37,950 nucleotides of DNA from Roseomonas sp. 18066 (GCF_902706185.1 NZ_CACSJM010000050.1:1-37950), one strand, 5' to 3'; shown: positions 15,168-23,416, numbered from the stretch's first letter. Notes: generated from the sequence alone by a model not told the origin. A program made the numbers and translations.

Positions 15168-15785
15168 TCACGCCACCATCGCCCCGCCGCGGATCTCCCG
15201 CAGCAGCTTGCGCCGGATCGCCTCGGCGAAGTCGGCATAGTCGGCGCAGCTCATGGCGAAGGCGCCGGGGCCGCCGATCACCTCGGCCTCGTAATGCGCC
15301 AGCAGGTCGGGCTCCTCGTTCAGCACGGCCAGGCCGTTGATGGTGACCCCGGCATTCACGCCGACATCGCGCACCGGCCCCGGCGCGCGGCCCTGGTTGT
15401 GCGCGCCATCCCCCGAGACATCGAGTGCCAGCCGCGTCGCCTCCGCCGGGCAGCGCGCCAGCAGCGCCAGCGCCGCCACCATCCCCGGCCCCAGCGCCGT
15501 GGCCCCCGGCTGCGGCAGGCGGGGGGCGTTGTCGAGCGCCTCCGCCAGGGCGCCGGCCGCCGCCTCGCCGTCGATGCGCGTCCAGGGGACCGCCACCTCG
15601 GCGCCGCTCGACCAGAACAGCACCGCCACCGCAACGGCGCCTTTCGGCCCAGCCGTGCAGGCGGCGACGATATCGCTTTGGCGGAAGGCGGCCGCCAGCC
15701 CGCCCACCATCAGGCCGAATTCCGAAAAATCGACGCTGGCCGAGACATCGACCGCCAGGCAGAGCGCCAGGTCCACCGGTTGCAT
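15168..15785 (-). CDS. DUF1194 (vWA-like) protein
   Basis: 205 aa. The N-terminus LALCLAVDVSASVDFSEF carries a MIDAS-like DxSxS (D13-S15-S17), and the middle has the DVSGDGAHNQG segment characteristic of DUF1194 proteins, a von Willebrand A-like family of unknown role in Proteobacteria. FAMSCADYADFAEAIRRKLLREI is the conserved C-terminus. Many relatives carry a signal peptide; this one starts directly with the fold (MQPVDLALCLAVD), so either it is cytosolic or the start lies further upstream. ATG 15785 has AAGGGG upstream at suitable distance and avoids overlap with the divergent ExoD gene, which is why I prefer it over the longer frame. Confidence 0.8.
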   Translation of the reverse strand: MQPVDLALCLAVDVSASVDFSEFGLMVGGLAAAFRQSDIVAACTAGPKGAVAVAVLFWSSGAEVAVPWTRIDGEAAAGALAEALDNAPRLPQPGATALGPGMVAALALLARCPAEATRLALDVSGDGAHNQGRAPGPVRDVGVNAGVTINGLAVLNEEPDLLAHYEAEVIGGPGAFAMSCADYADFAEAIRRKLLREIRGGAMVA

Positions 15786-15932
15786 GGCATTCCCCTTGCC
15801 TGGGCCCCTTCCCCGGGCCACCAGCGATTGAAGCCGGCGGCCCGCATCCTCATCTCCCGTGGCACAATGCGCGGCCCGGCGACAGGGGCCCGCCAGCCGC
15901 AGGGATGAGCGCGACAGGATGACGGGCCCCGC

Positions 15933-16589
15933 ATGATCGATGGAGCGACGCTGCCGCAGGGCGGCGACCAAGGGGGCAGTCACCCGGGCTCGGATGAACG
16001 GGCGCCGATCACCCGCATCGTGGCCCAGGTCGCGGCCAGCTTCCCCGGCGAGCGCATCACCCTGGGCGAGATGACCGCCGCCTTCGGCGAGCGCAGCTTC
16101 GGCCTGCTGATCCTGCTGCTGTGCCTGCCCGGCATGCTGCCCGGCATGGCCAGCGTCTTCGGCCTGCCGATCCTGATCCTGGGCGTGCAGATGGGCATGG
16201 GCCTGACCACGCCGCGCCTGCCCGGCTTCATCGCGCGGCGCAGCATCAAGCGGACCGACCTGCTGCGGCTGGCAGGCGCCTCGTCCCGCTGGCTGCGGCC
16301 GGTCGAGCGCTTCCTGAAGCCCCGCCCCGGCTGGTTCACCACCCCCTTCGCCGAGCGCCTCGCCGGCTGGGCCGCCGCCTATGCCGCGCTGATGCTGATC
16401 CTGCCCGGTCCCGGCACCAATGGCCCGCCCGCCTTCGGCACCATCGTCATGGCGCTGGGCCTGGTCGAGCAGGACAGCCGCGTCATGGGCATCGGCCTGG
16501 GCCTGACCATCGCCGGCTGCCTCTTCGCCACCGGCGTGCTGGTGGCGCTGTGCCTGATGGGCGTCGCCGCTTTCAACTGGGTCGTCTAA
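15933..16589 (+). CDS. ExoD-family exopolysaccharide-associated membrane protein
   Basis: 218 aa integral membrane protein. After a hydrophilic N-terminus it has the ExoD family core: ITLGEMTAAFGERSFGLLILLLCLPGMLPG, FGLPILILGVQMGMGLTTPRLPGFI, the RRSIKRTDLLRLAG segment, RLAGWAAAYAALMLILPGPGTNGPPAFGTIVMALGLVEQDSRVM and a final TM helix. About four or five membrane segments are visible. ExoD of Sinorhizobium is linked to exopolysaccharide production and alkaline tolerance; the molecular role is unknown. It is divergent from the DUF1194 gene and converges with the cobalamin adenosyltransferase, 18 bases apart. Confidence 0.85.
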   Translation: MIDGATLPQGGDQGGSHPGSDERAPITRIVAQVAASFPGERITLGEMTAAFGERSFGLLILLLCLPGMLPGMASVFGLPILILGVQMGMGLTTPRLPGFIARRSIKRTDLLRLAGASSRWLRPVERFLKPRPGWFTTPFAERLAGWAAAYAALMLILPGPGTNGPPAFGTIVMALGLVEQDSRVMGIGLGLTIAGCLFATGVLVALCLMGVAAFNWVV

Positions 16590-16607
16590 CGCGCCGCGCC
16601 CTTGAGC

Positions 16608-17159
16608 TTAGCGCGCCGCGCCGGGCACCCAGAGCGGATCCGCGCCACCGTTCAGCACCCGCGAGATGACGAACAGGTGGTCCGACAGCCGGTTCAGGTA
16701 GCGCAGCGCCACCGGATTGACCGGCTCCACCGCGGCCAGCGCCACCACCACCCGCTCCGCCCGCCGCGCGATGGTGCGCGCCAGATGCGCCTGGGCCCCG
16801 GCCGGCGTCCCCCCCGGCAGCACGAAGGAGCGCAGCGGCGGCAGGCCAGCATTCATCGCCGCCACCTCCGCCTCCAGCCGGGCGCATTGGCTGTCGGCCA
16901 TGCGCAGCCGTCCTTCGGCGGCCAGGTCCGGCACGCAGAGATCGGCGCCCAGGTCGAAAAGATCATTCTGGATACGCGCCAGCATGGCATCCGGTTCGCC
17001 CGTGCTGTGCAGCCGCACCAGGCCGATCGCCGCATTGGCCTCGTCCACCGCGCCGATCGCCTCGATCCGCAGCGTGTCCTTCGCCACCCGGCTGCCATCG
17101 CCCAGCGAGGTCTGCCCGCCATCGCCGCCGCGGGTGGTGATGATGTCCAGTCGGACCAT
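16608..17159 (-). CDS. PduO-type cob(I)alamin adenosyltransferase
   Basis: 183 aa. Transfers the adenosyl group of ATP to cob(I)alamin or cob(I)yrinic acid diamide. Family signatures: N-terminal ITTRGGDGGQTSLGDGSRVAK (ATP-binding), GAVDEANAAIG, IQNDLFDLGADL, RRAERVVVAL and YLNRLSDHLFVISR. Start ATG 17159 has GGGAGG 7 bases upstream, 13 bases after the stop of the CDF gene, so both are probably co-transcribed. The nearby cobalamin-dependent metH uses methylcobalamin rather than adenosylcobalamin, so the link is to general B12 handling and not a single pathway. Confidence 0.93.
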   Translation of the reverse strand: MVRLDIITTRGGDGGQTSLGDGSRVAKDTLRIEAIGAVDEANAAIGLVRLHSTGEPDAMLARIQNDLFDLGADLCVPDLAAEGRLRMADSQCARLEAEVAAMNAGLPPLRSFVLPGGTPAGAQAHLARTIARRAERVVVALAAVEPVNPVALRYLNRLSDHLFVISRVLNGGADPLWVPGAAR

Positions 17160-17172
17160 GGCCAAGCCTCCC

Positions 17173-18060
17173 TTACAGCACCAGCACGCCCTGGTGCTTC
17201 GCCTTGCCCTCGGGCTCGACATGGATGGTGATCACCGCGCTGCCGAGCGCCGCCTTCAGCGCCGCCTCGATCCGGTCGCAGATTTCATGCGCCTCCGCCA
17301 CCCGCATCTCGCCGGGGACCACTAGGTGGAACTCGACGAAGGTGGTGCTGCCGGCATGGCGGGTCCGCAGGTCATGCGCCTCGATCGCGCCCTGGGCCTC
17401 CTGCGACACCAGGCCGCGGATGCGGGTCAGCAGCTCGGGCTCCACCGCCTCGTCCATCAGCCCGCCGACGCTGTCGCGCAGCAACCCCCAGCCGCTGAAC
17501 AGGATGTTCACCGCTGTCAGCCCGGCCAGCAGCGGGTCGAACCACAGCAGCCCGGTGGCGGCCACGATGCCCACGCCGACCACCACGCCGCCCGAGGTCA
17601 CCACGTCGGCCAGCAGATGCCGCGCATCGGCCAGTAGCGCCGGCGAGCGCAGCTTGCGCCCCTCGCGAAACAGCACCGCCGCCCAGCCGCCATTGATCAG
17701 CGTCGCCACCACCGAGATGGCCAGGCCCTGCACCGGCAGCGCCGGCGCCGAGGGCGCCTGCCAGGCATGCCAGGATTCATTCAGGATCAGCAGCGCGGCG
17801 AGCACGATCAGCACGCCCTCGAGCACGGCGGAAATATACTCGGCCTTGGCATGGCCATAGGGATGGTTGGCGTCCGGCGGCGCGGCCGCCAGCCGCACCG
17901 CGATCAACGCCGCCCCCGCCGCCGCGACATTGACGATGGATTCCAGCGCATCGGCCAGCAGCGCCACGCTGCCGGTCAGCCACCAGGCCAGCGCCTTCAG
18001 CCCCAGCACGCCGAGCGACACGACCACACTGCCGGCGGCGAGCTTCGTCGCACGGTTCAT
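17173..18060 (-). CDS. Cation diffusion facilitator (CDF) metal exporter
   Basis: 295 aa, six TM helices followed by a cytosolic ferredoxin-like domain. It exports divalent metals (Zn, Fe, Mn or Co) by proton antiport. Landmarks: SVALLADALESIVNVAAA (metal site D of TM2), HPYGHAKAEYISAVLEG, and DARHLLADVVTSGGVVVG (HxxxD of TM5). The C-terminal domain has HDLRTRHAGSTTFVEFHLVVPGEM and ends with VITIHVEPEGKAKHQG. TM2 shows only one clear Asp, the other coordination site being A/E-rich, so metal choice is uncertain. Start ATG 18060 (MNRATKLAAGSVVVS) is preferred. The frame stays open upstream into a dispersed repeat (element A), but that upstream peptide is repeat-derived and recurs elsewhere in the window. 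Confidence 0.88.
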   Translation of the reverse strand: MNRATKLAAGSVVVSLGVLGLKALAWWLTGSVALLADALESIVNVAAAGAALIAVRLAAAPPDANHPYGHAKAEYISAVLEGVLIVLAALLILNESWHAWQAPSAPALPVQGLAISVVATLINGGWAAVLFREGRKLRSPALLADARHLLADVVTSGGVVVGVGIVAATGLLWFDPLLAGLTAVNILFSGWGLLRDSVGGLMDEAVEPELLTRIRGLVSQEAQGAIEAHDLRTRHAGSTTFVEFHLVVPGEMRVAEAHEICDRIEAALKAALGSAVITIHVEPEGKAKHQGVLVL

Positions 18061-18198
18061 CCCACCATCATCCTGCGCTTGTCCGGCCCGCTTCATAAGC
18101 CAGGGCCGGGTGGGTCGGGAAACTGCAAAACAGCAGGGCTGTGCCGCTTGAGGTTGGGGCTTCAGCACAGGCCAGGGGAAGAGAAGATTTGAAGCAGG

Positions 18199-18430
18199 TC
18201 GGGGGAATGAATTCCCCCGAACCCCCATCTTTTTTCTGATCACCGGCTTTGACAGGGCCAGCACATCGACGGCGGCCACACCAGGGCATCACCGCGGGAC
18301 GCCATTTTCACAAAATCAGCGCACCCTCACAGGTCGCGCTGACACTTGGCCGTTTCACGTACTGTCTCCACGTGGACACGGCAGTCTGACAGAAAAAAGA
18401 AGGGGTCCAGGGGAATTCATTCCCCTGGCC
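18199..18430. repeat. Dispersed paired-hairpin element, copy A
   Basis: Left end: hairpin 18199-18220 (arms TCGGGGGAAT/ATTCCCCCGA) followed by ACCCCC and T6 (18230-18235). Right end: hairpin 18407-18428 (arms CCAGGGGAAT/ATTCCCCTGG) with the T-run on the - strand (A6 at 18393-18398). The two ends are inverted copies of one motif. The core contains a 7-bp stem TCAGCGC/GCGCTGA at 18316-18342 and a TCCACGTGGA palindrome near 18367-18376. About 90 bases of the core (from ACACCAGGGCATCAC to ACACGGCAGT) are nearly identical to copy C at 32184-32400. Confidence 0.85.
18393..18428 (-). terminator. Terminator downstream of metH (right end of element A)
   Basis: On the - strand a 10-bp hairpin starts 12 bases after the metH stop and is followed by a C-rich spacer and TTCTTTTTTCT. 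The spacer between stem and U-run makes it slightly non-canonical. Confidence 0.65.
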
Positions 18431-18440
18431 TGCCCGACTC

Positions 18441-21400
18441 TTAGACCGAAAAATACTTCGCCCGCGGATGGTGCAGGACAATGGCGCTGGTCGATTGTTC
18501 CGGGTGCAGCTGCCATTCGTCGCTGATCGACACGCCGATGCGTTCGGCGTTCAGCAGCTTCAGCAGCGGCGCCTGGTCTTCGAGGCGCGGGCAGGCCGGG
18601 TAGCCGAAGGAGTAGCGGCCGCCGCGATAGCCCTGGCTCAGCATCTTCTCCATGTCGCGGTCGTCGAAGGCGGCGTAGCCGAGCTCGGCGCGGATCCGCT
18701 TGTGGACGTATTCGGCCATGGCTTCCGCCATCTCCACCGACAGGCCGTGCAGGTAGAGATAGTCCTGGTAGCGGTTGCCCTCGAACCAGTCGCGGGCGAT
18801 GTCGCTGGCCTTCTGGCCGACGGTCACCACCTGCAGCCCGATCACGTCGCGCGCCGCCGGGCCGTCATCGATGTCGCGCACGAAATCGGCGATGCAGTCG
18901 CCATCCGCCTTCGGCTGGCGCGGCAGGGTGAAGCGGCAGGCCTCGGTGATGCCGTCCTCCTCGAACAGCACCAGGTCGTTGCCCTGGCCAGCGCATTTCC
19001 AATAGCCGTAGATCGCCTGCGGCCGCAGGATCTTGTCCTGCTCGGCCAGCAGCAGCATGCGCTTCAGCACCGGGCGCAGCTCCTGCTTCGCCCAGCCGAT
19101 GAAGTCGTCCAGGCTGCGGCCCTGCTTCCGGAAGCCCCACTGGAACTGGTACAGGCTGCGCTCGTTGATGAAGGGCACCACCGCCTTCGGGTCGGCCTCC
19201 ACCACGCGGGCGCCCCAGAAGGGCGGCACCGGCACGGCTTCCTCCGCCGTCACCCGGTGGCGGCGCTCCCGGGCGTAGTTGACGTCGACGGGGGCGAAGC
19301 CGCGCGGATCGGCGGTGCCCAGCACGCGGGTGGTGTTCTTCGACTTGCCGGCGCGCTTCGACTGCAGCGCCGCCAGATAGCCGTCGAAATCCGGCCCCAT
19401 CACCTTGTCCATCAGGTGCAGCCCGTCGAAGGCGTCGCGGGCATAGGCGACGCGCCCGGCCGCATTGCCGCCGCTGGCATAGGCCTGGACGCAATCATCT
19501 TCCACGAAGTTGCGGGTCAGCGCGGCGCCGCCCAGCAGCACCGGCACCTCGAGCCCCTGGCGGGCCATTTCCTCCAGGTTCTCGCGCATCACCACGGTCG
19601 ACTTCACCAGCAGGCCGGACATGCCGATGGCATGCGCGCGGTGCTGCTTCACCGCCACCATCATATCCGCCAGCGGCACCTTGATGCCCAGGTTGACCAC
19701 CTTGTAGCCGTTGTTGGTCAGGATGATGTCGACCAGGTTCTTGCCGATGTCGTGCACGTCGCCCTTCACGGTGGCGAGCACGATGGTGCCTTTCTCCTGG
19801 CCCTCGGCCTTTTCCATGTGGGGCTCGAGATAGGCGACGGCGGCCTTCATGGTCTCGGCCGATTGCAGCACGAAGGGCAGCTGCATCTTGCCGGCGCCGA
19901 ACAGCTCGCCCACCACCTTCATGCCATCCAGCAGGATGCCGTTGATGATGTCGAGCGGCTTGATGCCGCGGGCCAGGGCATCGGCCAGCTCGTCGTCCAG
20001 CCCCTTGCGGTCGCCATCGACGATGCGGTCCTTCAGCCGGCCCTCGACGGTCTCGGCCTTCACCTTCTTGACCGAATCCGCGGCCTTCCGGCCGGCGAAC
20101 ATCTCCAGCAGCTTCTGCAGCGGGTCGTAATCCTCGGCGCGGCGGTCGAAGATCAGGTCCTCGGCGACCTTCACCTCCTCGGGCGGGATGCTGTGCAGCG
20201 GCTTGATCTTGGAGACATGCACGATGGCGCCGGTCATGCCGGCCTTCACCGCAAGATCCAGGAAGACGCTGTTCAGCACGTGCCGCGAGGCCGGGTTCAG
20301 GCCGAAGGAAATATTTGACAGGCCGAGGATGATCTGGATGTCGGGGAATTTCTGCCGGATCAGGCGGATGCCCTCCAGCGTCCATTCGCCCAGCTTGCGG
20401 TCGTCCTCGTTGCCGGTGGCGATGGTGAAGGTCAGCGGGTCGATCAGCAGGTCGCTCTGCGGCAGGCCATGCTTGTTGCAGGCGAAGTCGACCAGCCGCT
20501 CGGCGATGCGCAGCTTGTCCTCGGCGGTCTTCGCCATGCCGACCTCGTCGATGGTCAGCGCGATGACCGCGGCGCCGAACTTCTTCGCCAGCTTCAGCCG
20601 GTCCTCGGCCGCCTGCTCGCCATCCTCGAAGTTGATCGAGTTGATGATCGGCTTGCCGCCATGCAGCTTCAGGGCGGCCTCGATCACCGGCGTCTCGGTG
20701 CTGTCGATCACCAGCGGCGCGTTGACGCTGCCGGTGAAGCGGCGGACCACCTCGTTCATCTCGGCCATCTCGTCGCGGCCGACGAAGGCGGTGCAGATGT
20801 CGAGGCTGTTCGAGCCCTCGCCCACCTGCTCGCGCCCGATCGAGACGCAGGCGTCCCAGTCATGCGCCGCCTGCCGCTCGCGCCAGGCCTTGGAGCCATT
20901 GGCGTTGCAGCGCTCGCCGATGGAGAAGTAGGAATTCTCCTGCCGCAGCGTGGTCGCGCCATAGAGGCTGGCGACGGCGGGGATCCAATGCACCTTGCGC
21001 GCCACCGGGCTGGGGCGGAAGCGGCTGCCGCCGACCCGGCGCAGCATGGCGTCCAGCGCCTGGATATGCGGGGTCGAGGTGCCGCAGCAGCCGCCGATCA
21101 GGTTGACCCCGTCCTCGACGACGAAGCGCTCCATCCAGCTCGCCATCTCCTCGGCGCCGAGCGGATAATAGGTCTGGCCGTCGACCAGCTCCGGCAGGCC
21201 GGCATTGGGCTGCACCGAGACCAGGCCGGGCCAGTTGCGCGCCAGGTAGCGGACATGCTCGGCCATCTCCTGCGGGCCGGTCGCGCAGTTCAGCCCGATC
21301 AGCGGCACGTCGAGCGCCTGGATCACCGTGGTCGCGGCGGCGATGTCGGCGCCGACCAGCAGCGTGCCGGTGGTCTCCACCGTCACCTGCACGAAGATCG

Positions 21401-21956
21401 GGATGTCCTTGCCCGTCTCGCGCAGCGCGATCTTGGCGGCGTTGACGGCGGCCTTGATGAACAGCGTGTCCTGGTTGGTCTCGGTCAGCAGCGCGTCGGC
21501 GCCGCCGGCGATCAGCCCGCGGCACTGCTCGGTCAGCGCGGCTTCCAGGGTGTCGTAGTCGATATGGCCCAGCGTCGGCAGCTTGGTGCCCGGGCCAATA
21601 TCGCCGATCACCCAGCGGTCACGGCCATCCGCGAAGCTCTCCGCCGCCTCGCGCGCCAGCTCGACCGACAGCTTGTTGATCTCGAAGGCCTTCGAGCCTA
21701 GCTCGAACTCCTCCAGCGTGATCGGCGAGCCGCCGAAGCTGTTGGTCAGCACCATGTCCGACCCGGCCTCGTAATAGCCGCGGTGGATTTCCCGCACGAG
21801 CTCGGGGCGCGAGAGGCACAGCACCTCGGTGCAGTTCTCCTTGCCCCAGTAGTCCTTCTCGACATCCAGGGTCAGCGCCTGGACACGGCTGCCCATGCCG
21901 CCGTCACACAGCAGCACGCGGTCACGAAGCGCTTCCAGCAGGGGCGGACGGGCCAT
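18441..21956 (-). CDS. metH: Cobalamin-dependent methionine synthase
   Basis: 1171 aa, complete single-chain MetH that methylates homocysteine with 5-methyl-THF through methylcobalamin. Domains in order: homocysteine-binding barrel (about 1-310) with zinc ligands C224 (GLNCATG) and C290/C291 (GGCCGTST); pterin-binding barrel (about 340-615: FSIGERCNANGSKAW, then VIDSTE, INSINFEDG and LGLSNISFGLN); cap and B12 domain (about 640-900), with DVHDIGKN at 733-740, where H735 is the lower cobalt ligand; AdoMet reactivation domain (about 915-1171) with the RGGRYSFGYPACP motif at 1111-1123. Slightly shorter than Escherichia MetH (about 1227). It lies 22 bases downstream of sahR on the same strand, so it is probably one transcript controlled by SahR; no metF is adjacent. 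It ends at a terminator hairpin. Confidence 0.98.
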   Translation of the reverse strand: MARPPLLEALRDRVLLCDGGMGSRVQALTLDVEKDYWGKENCTEVLCLSRPELVREIHRGYYEAGSDMVLTNSFGGSPITLEEFELGSKAFEINKLSVELAREAAESFADGRDRWVIGDIGPGTKLPTLGHIDYDTLEAALTEQCRGLIAGGADALLTETNQDTLFIKAAVNAAKIALRETGKDIPIFVQVTVETTGTLLVGADIAAATTVIQALDVPLIGLNCATGPQEMAEHVRYLARNWPGLVSVQPNAGLPELVDGQTYYPLGAEEMASWMERFVVEDGVNLIGGCCGTSTPHIQALDAMLRRVGGSRFRPSPVARKVHWIPAVASLYGATTLRQENSYFSIGERCNANGSKAWRERQAAHDWDACVSIGREQVGEGSNSLDICTAFVGRDEMAEMNEVVRRFTGSVNAPLVIDSTETPVIEAALKLHGGKPIINSINFEDGEQAAEDRLKLAKKFGAAVIALTIDEVGMAKTAEDKLRIAERLVDFACNKHGLPQSDLLIDPLTFTIATGNEDDRKLGEWTLEGIRLIRQKFPDIQIILGLSNISFGLNPASRHVLNSVFLDLAVKAGMTGAIVHVSKIKPLHSIPPEEVKVAEDLIFDRRAEDYDPLQKLLEMFAGRKAADSVKKVKAETVEGRLKDRIVDGDRKGLDDELADALARGIKPLDIINGILLDGMKVVGELFGAGKMQLPFVLQSAETMKAAVAYLEPHMEKAEGQEKGTIVLATVKGDVHDIGKNLVDIILTNNGYKVVNLGIKVPLADMMVAVKQHRAHAIGMSGLLVKSTVVMRENLEEMARQGLEVPVLLGGAALTRNFVEDDCVQAYASGGNAAGRVAYARDAFDGLHLMDKVMGPDFDGYLAALQSKRAGKSKNTTRVLGTADPRGFAPVDVNYARERRHRVTAEEAVPVPPFWGARVVEADPKAVVPFINERSLYQFQWGFRKQGRSLDDFIGWAKQELRPVLKRMLLLAEQDKILRPQAIYGYWKCAGQGNDLVLFEEDGITEACRFTLPRQPKADGDCIADFVRDIDDGPAARDVIGLQVVTVGQKASDIARDWFEGNRYQDYLYLHGLSVEMAEAMAEYVHKRIRAELGYAAFDDRDMEKMLSQGYRGGRYSFGYPACPRLEDQAPLLKLLNAERIGVSISDEWQLHPEQSTSAIVLHHPRAKYFSV

Positions 21957-21978
21957 GGGGCGGGGCCTTCTCTCTATC

Positions 21979-22947
21979 TCAGAAGTTCAAAGCAGGTTCG
22001 GGCAGGGCGACGACCGGCACGGACAGCCGCCGCGCCGGCCACAGCTTGACGGCCAGCGGGCCCTCCAGCGTCACCGGCGACAGCGGCGCGCAGCCGGCGG
22101 CGCCCATCCAGCCGGCCATGGCGGCATCGTCGAAGCCGGGCCAGCGATGCGCGAAGCCGGCCAGCAGCTCGCCACGGGCATGCGGCGCCAGGTCGACCAC
22201 CAGCAGCAGCCCGTCGGGGCGCAGCAGCCGGGCGGCCTCGGCCAGCGCCGCGGCCGGGTCATCGGCGTAATGCAGCACCATCTGCAGCGTCGCGGCGTCG
22301 AAGCCGGCGTCCGGCAGCGGCAGGCGGTACATGTCGGCCAGCCGCACGCTGGCATTGGCGATGCCGCGCTCGCCCAGCCGCGCGCGGGCCAGCGCCAGCA
22401 TCTCGCGGCTGGCATCCAGCCCCAGCAGCGCCTCGGCGCGCGGCGCCAGCACCTCCAGCAGGCGGCCGGTGCCGGTGCCGATATCGGCGATGCGGCCCAG
22501 CCGGCGCTCGCCGAAATGCGCCGCCATCTGGCCCAGCAGCGCCGCCTCGATGGCCGGGCCCGGCAGCTCCAGCGCGCGCATCTCGTCCCAGTCGGCGCCA
22601 TCGCGGCGGAAGGCGTCGGAGGCCGCCCGCGCCCGCTCGGCGGCGATGCGCGCGGCGGCGCGGCGGTCGGCGGCGATGGTCACGTCATCCTCGGGCAGGC
22701 GGGCCAGCATCAGCCGGGCCAGGTCGGCCTCGGGCGGCAGCTGGAAATAGACATTGGCGCCCTCCGGCAGGCGGTCCAGCAGCCCGGCCTCGACCAGCAG
22801 CTTCAGGTGGCGCGACAGCCGCGGCTGGCTCTGGCCCAGGATGGCGCAGAGCTCGGTCACGCAGAAGGCGCCGCGGGCGCAGAGCGCCAGCAGACGAAGG
22901 CGGGTCGGTTCGGCGGCGGCGCGCAACTGCGCCAACAAGGGCTCCAT
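21979..22947 (-). CDS. sahR: SahR-type ArsR-family repressor with SAM-methyltransferase-like effector domain
   Basis: 322 aa. About residues 5-80 are an ArsR winged helix (PTRLRLLALCARGAFCVTEL, recognition helix QPRLSRHLKLLVEAG). Metal-binding Cys pairs of classic ArsR/SmtB are not evident. About 100-310 form a class I methyltransferase fold with the AdoMet-binding loop IADIGTGTGRLLEV (153-166), GLDASREML and LQMVLHYADD. This architecture, directly upstream of metH, matches SahR, a known repressor of SAM-cycle genes whose methyltransferase-like domain senses S-adenosylhomocysteine, which releases it from DNA. A perfect palindrome lies 12 bases before the start ATG 22947, so autoregulation together with metH is likely. 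A catalytically active methyltransferase cannot be excluded. Confidence 0.88.
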   Translation of the reverse strand: MEPLLAQLRAAAEPTRLRLLALCARGAFCVTELCAILGQSQPRLSRHLKLLVEAGLLDRLPEGANVYFQLPPEADLARLMLARLPEDDVTIAADRRAAARIAAERARAASDAFRRDGADWDEMRALELPGPAIEAALLGQMAAHFGERRLGRIADIGTGTGRLLEVLAPRAEALLGLDASREMLALARARLGERGIANASVRLADMYRLPLPDAGFDAATLQMVLHYADDPAAALAEAARLLRPDGLLLVVDLAPHARGELLAGFAHRWPGFDDAAMAGWMGAAGCAPLSPVTLEGPLAVKLWPARRLSVPVVALPEPALNF

Positions 22948-22959
22948 GGGCTTGCGGAT

Positions 22960-22981
22960 GACATAAAGACTTCTTTATGTC
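22960..22981. promoter_or_regulatory. Putative SahR operator (perfect 10-2-10 palindrome)
   Basis: Arms GACATAAAGA (22960-22969) and TCTTTATGTC (22972-22981) separated by CT. It is strikingly AT-rich in a very GC-rich window, 12 bases upstream of the sahR start and just before or overlapping the start of the divergent small gene. Inferred to be the site where SahR represses sahR-metH and perhaps the divergent gene. Confidence 0.8.
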
Positions 22982-22988
22982 TAGCGTC

Positions 22989-23342
22989 ATGCGCTGGTCC
23001 ATCGATGCCCGAACCCCTCTCCGCCTGCTGGACGCGGCCCAGCTCCCGCCCGGCGCCACCGTGCTGGCCGAGGATGGCGCGCCGCTGCCGCCCGGCCTGG
23101 CGACGGTGGAACGCTTCGCCCCGCCGCCGCCGGGAGGCCACCCGATCGGCTGCGGCTGCTGCGCGCCGCGGGGCCAGGCCGCCGTGGCGCTGGACCGGCT
23201 GTTCCTGGGGCGGGTCCGGGGCAGCATCCCATGGTTCGACGAGGTCATCGCGGTGGCACACACCGAGGCCGGCAAGGCCACCATCCTGGCGGCGCTGGAA
23301 GACAGCGTGGTGGGGAGCAGGTTTAGATTCAGGGAAGAATGA
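22989..23342 (+). CDS. Small CxCC-containing protein of unknown function
   Basis: 117 aa from ATG 22989 (MRWSIDARTPLRLLDA). An in-frame ATG at 22977 would lie inside the palindromic operator, which makes it less likely. The most distinctive part is GCGCCAPRGQAAVALDRLFLGRVRG, with a C-x-C-C cluster that could bind a metal, followed by PWFDEVIAVAHTEAGKATILAALEDS, an alpha/beta-like pattern. I do not recognise a named family. The gene is divergent from sahR and shares the operator region, so it may belong to the same regulon (SAM cycle or cobalamin/metal handling); that is inference. It ends just before a terminator-like hairpin. Confidence 0.7.
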   Translation: MRWSIDARTPLRLLDAAQLPPGATVLAEDGAPLPPGLATVERFAPPPPGGHPIGCGCCAPRGQAAVALDRLFLGRVRGSIPWFDEVIAVAHTEAGKATILAALEDSVVGSRFRFREE

Positions 23343-23349
23343 GGAAAGG

Positions 23350-23404
23350 TCGGGGGAAGGAATTCCCCCGAGCCCCCATCTTTTTTCTGATCAACGGCCG
23401 TTGA
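23350..23404 (+). terminator. Terminator-like hairpin (single end of the dispersed element, copy B)
   Basis: Stem TCGGGGGAA/TTCCCCCGA (23350-23371) with a GGAA tetraloop, then AGCCCCCATC and T6 (23381-23386), 8 bases after the stop of the small CxCC gene. It is followed by a 14-base palindrome TCAACGGCCGTTGA (23391-23404). The sequence through CTGATCA matches the left ends of elements A and C. Confidence 0.75.
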
Positions 23405-23416
23405 GGGGCCAGCACA

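Larger units (their letters stand above)
18061..18440. other. Gene-free stretch between metH and CDF
   Basis: 380 bases without a gene. 18061-18198 probably holds the promoter of the CDF/adenosyltransferase unit; I cannot identify hexamers. 18199-18430 is dispersed element A (listed separately). Confidence 0.7.

Noticed and set aside
18061..18279. N-terminal extension of the CDF exporter into the repeat
   Set aside because: The extra peptide (KPVIRKKMGVRGNSFPRP) is encoded by the left hairpin of element A and recurs at element C in a frame with no gene, so it is repeat-derived. MNRATKLAAG at 18060 is the natural start.
21957..22981. SAM riboswitch upstream of sahR-metH
   Set aside because: There are only 12 bases between the palindrome and the start codon and 22 bases between sahR and metH, too short for any known SAM or SAH riboswitch.
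22960..22981. Palindrome as a terminator of the divergent small gene or of an upstream gene
   Set aside because: It is at the 5' side of both neighbouring genes, has no GC-rich stem and no U-run outside the arms; an operator fits better.
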